Source of the DNA: Parelaphostrongylus tenuis
Taxonomy: Eukaryota; Nematoda; Chromadorea; Rhabditida; Metastrongylidae
NCBI GenBank assembly: GCA_019055375.1
Contig: JAHQIW010000356.1
Span: 1 to 64,000 of the forward strand
Direction of reading: 5' to 3'
DNA length: 64,000 bases
Numbering within the stretch: the stretch's first letter is position 1; every line of letters begins with the position of its first letter. This document shows positions 57,560 to 64,000 of this stretch, in pieces. A model generated the notes under the pieces. That model saw only the letters and a program-made list of their open reading frames with translations. It did no database searches and was not told where the DNA came from. Both the position numbers and the translations under genes were made by a program.

Positions 57560-58035
57560 TTATCTTCAAAACGGCTTTTTTACTGGCTGTAACAGCAAAA
57601 GCAAAATTGTGTCCTCATTCATTCGATAGTTCAAATCTTGTAGACTCCAACAAAGTGTTTTTTAAAATTGTTTTGTTGCGCTGTAAGCACCAAAGAAAAT
57701 TGAGTTTCGCAAATCTAGATCATCTTCATAATCCGCTCCTTCTTCGATCTCCTGAGAAACATGCACCTTTTGCTTTTTCTAGATTTTAACAATTCTATAA
57801 TTGTTTAAACCTCAAAGATCTCAATGGCGTGTTTTGTTATCAAAACGGCTTTTTTACTTGCGCTGTATCAAAAAAAAACCATGTTTCTCATCAAAACCTT
57901 TTTTGCCGAGCAGAAATTGTCCTTTAGAATTTTGGTAAGTATTCGACAGCCTGAATCTCGTCAATTCCAGTAGCGTATTTAGTCTGAAAAGAACTTTTTA
58001 GTGCGCTGTAGCAGCGAAAATATATAAGTTTTGCT
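57560..58035 (+). repeat. Dispersed short repeat array
   Basis: At least four degenerate units containing AAAACGGCTTTTTTACT and GCGCTGTAGCAGC-like cores start near 57570, 57650, 57838 and 57980. Same family as 39.4-40.9 kb. Confidence 0.5.
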
Positions 58036-58039
58036 TAGC

Positions 58040-58910
58040 GCAACATTGGCTGGTTAGGGATTTCGCATCATGATCGCTAAACCACTGCGCTTTTTCTGGT
58101 GTCAATTTTGTCAAATCCAATATCAAAATCCAATCTTTTTTTGACAGCGTACAATGGAGCTTTTTTAAAAATTAATACATCCTTGAAATCTACAAGATTT
58201 CGACTATCGAATGATTATTGAAAGCCTAAAGATAAAACTATGTTCAGCGAAGAATATTCCAATGAGAAACATAATATATTTTTTTTGTTAGACGGCTATA
58301 GAGAAGACGTTGCAAAAATAAGAACCATTTCTAATTTTGTTGAGACCCAAAATAGCAAACGACTGATTACTCAGACTTTGAAAATCGCGAAAAAAAAGAC
58401 TTTTTCACGAGCACTGAAAATGGGATCGGATTACGGAAAAGTGCCGAAAAATTATTAGATTTACTAACTTACTATTTAAGATTACTACACATAGTAGAGC
58501 AGCTACTTCAAAAAGATTTGGCAGGTTATGTGGAAAAGTATAAGGACAGGTGCAAAAAAATCGTATCCAAAATATTCCTGTGCGCCTATATAGAAGCATC
58601 TTGCCAAAAATTGAACAGAATAAGAAGTTACAATAAACAGCATATATGAAGTAATATTGTAGTGTTAAGTGTACTGCTCTGAGTTTCGTCATAAATCGAA
58701 TGAATCGATTAATACCAGTAAAGCAAAGCATTTTTCATTCGTTATCATCTATCCAGCAGCTTGTGATCTGTTGAAAGACACTAAAGATGACACGCTCTAA
58801 AGGCTTCCATTTTTCTAGAATTTGGAAAGCGCCACCAAGACTAGTCTTTCGAAACGGATATAGGCATCAGATTGGTCTGAGACCACCTGAAAGAATAACA
58901 TGGCAGAAAC
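58040..58910. other. No feature recognised
   Basis: 58170-58220 shares CGACTATCGAATGATTATT with the dispersed repeats; the rest is unidentified. Confidence 0.4.
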
Positions 58911-58914
58911 TCCC

Positions 58915-59195
58915 GGTGTTGAATAATCTTTGAAGGATGCACCATTCATTCGTCTTCGATTTTTATCTTTGTTTTGAAGTGATTGAACGCATACATGGCC
59001 TTTACAATGACTCACGGTGGCCTACTGATGTATCAAGTATTAGTGCTGGTATCCTGTCAGGCAACTTTGGTATCGGTTTACTAAGCCCTCGAGGACGGAA
59101 AATTTGGTGAGTCATTGGAGCGAGTTCAAACCATCGACCACGTGTGCGACGCTGAGCACCACCAACCACTGCTCCCCATGCGCTCTTGCCGGGAG
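58915..59195 (-). mobile_element. SINE, family S2
   Basis: Minus strand begins GAGCGCATGGGGAGCAGTGG and includes GCTCAGCGTCGCACACG, then the S2 body, ending near 58915. Confidence 0.65.
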
Positions 59196-59199
59196 GATA

Positions 59200-59540
59200 A
59201 TGGAACTTATTTAATGCTTTCGCAGGCTTCATAAAGCTAATCTATTGATGATATATGGAATCAGGTGTCCTAAAGGTGGTGTGATAGAATGTATGGCATG
59301 CCACGGGCTATTCTTTTCTTTTTTCCCCTTTTCTGCCTTTTTTCACTATTCATGCCGAGGTTTACTGAAACACAGTCTTTTGCATGGCATATTAACACAA
59401 GTTAGAATTTACTAGCTTAGGACTCTCTTGTTTCACTATCATTCAGTCTTCAAGAGCTCATCATCATGAGAAATGTTCACAGATTCGTTAGCCCAGTCAC
59501 TACCTTTCCTAATGACCACAAAATTTGTCCATTACTTGAA
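59200..59540. other. No feature recognised
   Basis: T-rich, nothing identifiable. Confidence 0.5.
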
Positions 59541-59804
59541 TTACTTCTTCTTTGTGACTACTTTAGTTCCAGAAGGCCTCCTGACGGTTTTGTTAAAGGA
59601 AGTGAGTATCTTCAAAAGTGCCAGTGTAAGTGAAAATGAAAAAGACTGTTTATGAAGAAGGTTGAGATCATTTTCTCTTTCACTTTCAACAATTTTTTCA
59701 GCATTTTCCTTTTGTAAAGATAACAGTTTTTTGTACGTTGTAACGTTTTTCACTCTCGTTTGCGATTTTGTTGTACTCACACCATCATAGTGCGAGCGTC
59801 CTTG
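59541..59804 (-). CDS. Unrecognised charged ORF
   Basis: About 87 codons follow a TAG at about 59805, without an ATG at the start. The peptide is rich in K, E and S: VKNVTTYKKLLSLQKENAEK, IVESERENDLNLLHKQ, SFNKTVRRPSGTKVVTKKK, then TAA. It contains a possible short coiled coil (YKKLLSLQKENAEKIVESE). GTGAGT at its start could also be a splice donor. No family recognised. It could be a 3' exon of a host gene or a transposon piece. Confidence 0.25.
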   Translation of the reverse strand, partial: QGRSHYDGVSTTKSQTRVKNVTTYKKLLSLQKENAEKIVESERENDLNLLHKQSFSFSLTLALLKILTSFNKTVRRPSGTKVVTKKK

Positions 59805-59809
59805 TCCCT

Positions 59810-60050
59810 ATTCGTTGTCGTTTTTTTTATTTTTTCGGACTTCTCCGACCTTGAAATGCCGTCAATACTGACCCACATCTATTGCCGGAGCGCCGGTATC
59901 ACCATCAGTACCAAGTAGGACACTGAGAAACTTAAGGTCGTCAGGAAGTCATGAATAAGACATGGAGTCTTTACAGTCTATCGTAGTTAGCTCTCTTGAA
60001 CCTTTAAGAACTTCACTAGATTGTAACAAACATGAATTCAAAATCTTAGC
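59810..60050. other. No feature recognised
   Basis: Ordinary AT-rich sequence between two tentative ORFs. Confidence 0.4.
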
Positions 60051-60056
60051 AATTTT

Positions 60057-60143
60057 TTATTTACCCCAAGTAATAAAAATGCGAGTCAACGCTACCACTA
60101 CCACCACTGCACCGAGAACAGTGATGAGGTAAGTCGAAAACAT
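60057..60143 (-). CDS. Possible 28-residue membrane micropeptide or first exon
   Basis: The ATG at 60143 opens a short frame: MFSTYLITVLGAVVVVVALT followed by RIFITWGK and TAA. It is a single predicted membrane span. It lies 23 bases after a nematode-like acceptor on the minus strand (ATTTTCACAG, 60181-60172), which could serve cis- or trans-splicing. A donor-like GGGTAAAT overlaps its end, so it may continue into another exon. The opposite strand has a competing exon-like frame with an AG-GTAAGT donor (60126-60133). I recognise neither. Confidence 0.25.
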   Translation of the reverse strand: MFSTYLITVLGAVVVVVALTRIFITWGK

Positions 60144-60189
60144 AGCAGGTTACTGTGGCTGCTGATCACCTGTGAAAATTTGTCTTTCA

Positions 60190-60780
60190 GGAAGATGTTA
60201 CACTGATTAGACCGCTATAAAATTCATGATGATAATTGAGACATGCGTGCTAAAAATGCAGAAAATGTTGGTGATTTACCAAGATTCACAAATGATGGAT
60301 GACCTTACATATTTAGGAGCTAAACATCTTTTATGGAAAACGAACAGTCTGTAGGCTGTCTGAACTGCTTGAGCTTATAACTAGGTTATTTTGAAATCTT
60401 CTCCAACGAGTTCAAACATGCATAGCTCTGCACGGTTATCATTTGAGAACAAAGCCCTTTTTTGTGATTGATTGCTAATAACTTGTTCTTCCTCTATCAA
60501 ACATGTTTTGATTATATAAAAACTCTCATCTAACTACCCTCATTACATCTGTATCGCGTCAATTTCAATTGTCACCTGGGCCTATCAAGAACACAAATAC
60601 TTTGACAATATCATACACTGGCACAATATACCACCCTCCGTTCATAAAAACTTCTCAGAAGACAAAATTTTGCTACTTAGTTTTAGGTTCTATGTTGAAG
60701 TGTCAAACGTTAGACAATGATCATTCCATCAAAGATGCTCTATGCATTCGACTCTATTCTTAGTGTCAGAGACGAATCTT
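60190..60780. other. No feature recognised
   Basis: Nothing identifiable. Confidence 0.5.
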
Positions 60781-60784
60781 AATG

Positions 60785-60955
60785 TTATATGGCCCATACA
60801 ATGACAAGCAATGGCCTGCCAATCTATCAACTTAGTACATCTTCCAGACAAATTCTGGCGATAACGTAAGGACAATGGACTCAGTTTTTGGAACACGGTA
60901 TCAAATCACAGCCTATATTACTGCGTGACACCTCTTTCCACTGTGCCACAGGTCC
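60785..60955 (-). mobile_element. Worn SINE, family S2
   Basis: Minus strand starts GTGGCACAGTGGAAAGAGGT and later has GGCCATTGCTTGTCATTGTA, matching the S2 body. Confidence 0.4.
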
Positions 60956-60959
60956 ACAA

Positions 60960-62120
60960 AGGTTTTATCCTTTAGCCTAAAGAAGAGATAAGCATTGTAG
61001 AAGTGTAGATTTGAATATTAATGTGCATTTTACGTTAATCTATCTTATTATGCGTAAACTTACTAAATATCAATAGTCTTGAATGACCGTATTGACACCG
61101 CTGTACTAATTATCATAAGTGTAAACGTCTAAACCTTTTAGTTTGAAACAATAACAGATCATAGACAGTCCATCATCATCCACTCGTAAAGTTGTCGCAG
61201 CACAAAAAACCTGCTCAACGACAAAATACTCTCAAGTCCATAAACTCCCGATACATTCAATTAGCTCCGATATTTATGTTAGAAAATATAGAGTACCTAA
61301 ATTTGGATAGGTAAAAATCCCCGTGACATTATCGACATGCGCTCCAACCTGCCTTGACCTGAAATCTCCTCGACCGGCAAAACGTATTTGGAAACATGAA
61401 CATCACAAATTGATGGAATCGTCCTGAAGTTGTTCTCATTTGAGTGTGATAATGTTAATCAAAATGGATTTTTTCCCCACAAATCAAATAGAATATACTT
61501 TCTTTGCAATTTCAAAATGATCTTTATTACTGATAAAGTCTTCAATAATCGGCAGATATCCACAGAAAGCAATCCACTTATTCCTATCATTTAATGAACA
61601 GTTCACTGATCTCCGTTCGTTTCTGTAAAGCATAATCGTCCTAAAGACGTCACTTCATAGAAAGGTATGAATAGCGCAGCAGTCTGAGTTTATGCAATTT
61701 ATTTTCACTGATTCTCAAAAGATGTTATCAACGTGTGTAGCTCTTTTGCCCGCTCCGTAGAAGATAGGCACACTCATAGACTGTGCGATTCTCATGGATC
61801 TCTCTGGCGAACAGTTGTATGAGCCGACTTACGACTACCACCTATGTTTCCATTACTTTTAATGGAATTTCGGCCAAGCTAATGCAGAAATATAATCTGC
61901 TGAAACGTATGGGAACTTGTGCTTGTGCTTGTACTGCGTGAAAGAATAAACATGATGTTAACCTATGAAGATGATCGATTTTGAAAAGGCCTCAGCCTTC
62001 TAGTATTTGATCGAACGCCTATATACATTTTCCATCAACTACTCTACGGTTCTCATTGTGCGTGAACAGACATCGCCACAAATAGAGAGGAGACTCCTTC
62101 GGATGCTACAAGGCCCCATG
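60960..62120. other. No feature recognised
   Basis: Nothing identifiable. Confidence 0.5.
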
Positions 62121-62124
62121 TAAA

Positions 62125-62422
62125 GCCAAAACAATAAAGTTCTTGGCTTTGTTCAATCTCTGATAGATGAACCATGCATTCGTCTTCAATTTTTAATTGC
62201 GTTTGAGATGATTGAATACATATCCGGCCTTAACAATGATGACTCGCAGTCGCATACTGCTGCATCGAGTCAGTGGTGCTTGTCCTCTCAGACAAGTCAG
62301 GGACCGGTGTGGTACCAATTGACCGACCCCGGAAGGACAGATAGCTTGGTTGATCATGAGCGCGAGGTCGAACCACCAAACCTTGTGTGCGACACAGAGC
62401 ACCTCTAATCACTGCGCTCCTT
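62125..62422 (-). mobile_element. SINE, family S2
   Basis: Minus strand begins GGAGCGCAGTGATTAGAGGT, then GTGTCGCACACAAG, and retains the full body to the AAGCCAAGAACTTTATTG 3' block. Confidence 0.65.
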
Positions 62423-62424
62423 TC

Positions 62425-63470
62425 TCCATGTATCTAGAGTAACTTTTGACTGAGTATTTTATAGAATCCCTTGGAATATTCTGGCGTTCGACTGATGTCT
62501 CTGTGGCGCTATTGGCTCCTATGACATTTCTTATGTAGTGGTTCAACAGCAAAATCTCATCTCTACCAGACGCTCTCTTTATCAACTCAAGTCTTCTCCA
62601 ATAATTCCAGCGCACTCCCTCTTATTGAACTCGTTTCAGACTGCTCTTGCGGGGCTTTGATTGATGTTCGATTTCTTGACTTTCTTCTTGTCTCAATTCC
62701 AATTCTGATTGGAATAAAAGCTCACCCCAGTGAGGATTATTCATGGTACGGTCGAAATACACAAAGGCTTTTTCAAAGGTCAATCACTACAATAGAAACT
62801 TAGTGTGTGATTGTAACGTTTGATCTACGACGCATTCTTTGAGAATATAAATGCCTTCTAATAAAACTTTTCGAAATTAACATAAACAAAAATTATGTAT
62901 CTTGAACAGTATACTTGGAGCTTGAATGGAGCTCTCACAATACTTGATACAGCTCATCTTGTTATAGCCGCAGAAATGGGAACGGTGGTTGCATAGATAA
63001 GGTTTTTTACTTGAATTACGAGTAACCCATTTTATCATCGAGCAACTGGATTTGACACTCAAAAGCTTCACTTAATCTCGCTGTCCACTAAAGCTCGTTG
63101 GACATTGTTTCACTCAGAAACACGAAAATCCTTACATTTTGTGGAACAAAACCGTTTTCTCTACTGTTTTTTTTGACGAAAAGAAAAGTTATTTTCATCT
63201 CAGCGACTCCCACACTCCCACTGTGAGTTCACTTCCTGAGGTTAGAGATGAAAATTATTGACATCTTATTTCTCAGCCTGGCTAACTTTGGCGCAGCTTG
63301 AACCACACTTCCATCACATTAGGATTCCGATCTACATCGTTTAGGCACAGCATTACGGTGGAGGATTGATGGTCAAAGAGCATGAAAAAGAAACTTTTCG
63401 ACCTGACCTATGCGGTATATAAAATCATCGATAATCCACTGTGTTATTCAAATCACCCAAAAACAGCGTA
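62425..63470. other. No feature recognised
   Basis: Nothing identifiable. Confidence 0.5.
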
Positions 63471-63476
63471 CGTTCA

Positions 63477-63512
63477 GACTCTGAAGGAGGCAAAATTACC
63501 GAAACGTCAGCC
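63477..63512 (+). ncRNA. Hammerhead-like motif in a PLE end
   Basis: GACU, CUGAAGG (core A9 changed, or one inserted G), stem II with GG...CC, GAAA (63501-63504), ACGU, C17 at 63508, AGCC. Stem I has three of four pairs. Plus-strand PLE end, about 63470-63560. Confidence 0.45.
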
Positions 63513-63514
63513 AT

Positions 63515-64000
63515 AGAACTGCTATTACTGTTACTAGCATTGGCAACTTTGCGTGGGTTAAGCAAGACAAGTCGTTGAGATCTACATGCATTAATTGTTG
63601 ATGTCGAGGTTCATAAATCGGCTTTTTGATTGTAAAACATTTTGAATACTTCTATCACTCCACAGTAGATGGCCACGGTCGCTTTTTCTGAAGCTTCCAA
63701 ATCTGAATGAAACTAAGATGTCTGCTAAAGAGTTATCATTAGCCATTGACAGTTTTAAAATTGCTCCAGTGCCTGCACTATTATTCTTTTATGCAGACCA
63801 TTGTGGCATACTAAAGTGTGTCGTTGTGACGACAATCATAAGTTCTACGCCGTGAGAGCGTATATAGCCGCTGGCTTTTCGCTAGCTGGCTGCCCATCCC
63901 ATCAGTGTTCCAGATAAAGATCGACGCAATCGGGCTTGATCTCGAAAAAGCGCTCATTGCGCTCGACAAAACTGGCCTTCGTTAGCCGCTTCGAACAGCA
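63515..64000. other. No feature recognised
   Basis: 63860-64000 is GC-richer with open frames on both strands running to the window edge; not recognised. Confidence 0.35.

Overview
The window looks like repeat-rich intergenic DNA of a nematode. I infer a clade V, strongylid or hookworm-like parasite, from the kind of RTE retrotransposon, Penelope-like element (PLE), tRNA-derived SINE and mariner relics present. It is AT-rich, has no bacterial gene organisation, and I recognise no intact cellular gene. Nearly all interpretable sequence is transposon-derived and mostly broken. Six short ORFs (near 5.1, 13.9, 26.4, 42.5, 59.5 and 60.1 kb) and one Q/P/T-rich possible exon (13.1 kb) look more protein-like than their surroundings, but I recognise none of them.

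Layout. 0-5 kb: a hammerhead remnant, a tRNA-like palindrome, a SINE and an antisense RTE 3' fragment. 5.6-7.4 kb: a nearly complete 5'-truncated RTE insertion with an inverted 5' segment and an 11-bp target-site duplication. 8-13 kb: two mariner relics, an unidentified inverted repeat and a PLE 3' fragment. 14.4-16.2 kb: the best PLE copy (reverse transcriptase plus GIY-YIG nuclease, minus strand). 21-25 kb: a foldback element, a rearranged PLE and a near-perfect hairpin. 29.7-32.4 kb: a SINE, a hammerhead retroelement, a mariner and a PLE fragment. 33-34.4 kb: a piggyBac relic. 34.4-37.1 kb: a diverged 1.32-kb tandem duplication. 38.6-45.3 kb: foldback element, dispersed repeats, and a mariner with both ends. 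49-54.4 kb: three more hammerhead-bearing elements, a large ATT microsatellite, and a hammerhead element nested in a mariner. 57-64 kb: SINEs, dispersed repeats and a PLE end.

The most interesting signal is a dense set of hammerhead ribozyme (HHR) motifs. I find at least four non-coding families plus the HHRs of the PLE ends. The clearest are at 51643-51690 (minus), with full consensus core and three stems, and at 30081-30123 (minus). The short HHR elements carry terminal direct repeats about 315 bp apart, 11-12-bp target-site duplications, and often a second inverted copy. These are hallmarks of retrozyme-like non-autonomous elements copied by target-primed reverse transcription. The PLE in the same window is a plausible type of driver, since PLEs are known to carry HHRs. 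All HHR calls were folded by eye; no software was run.
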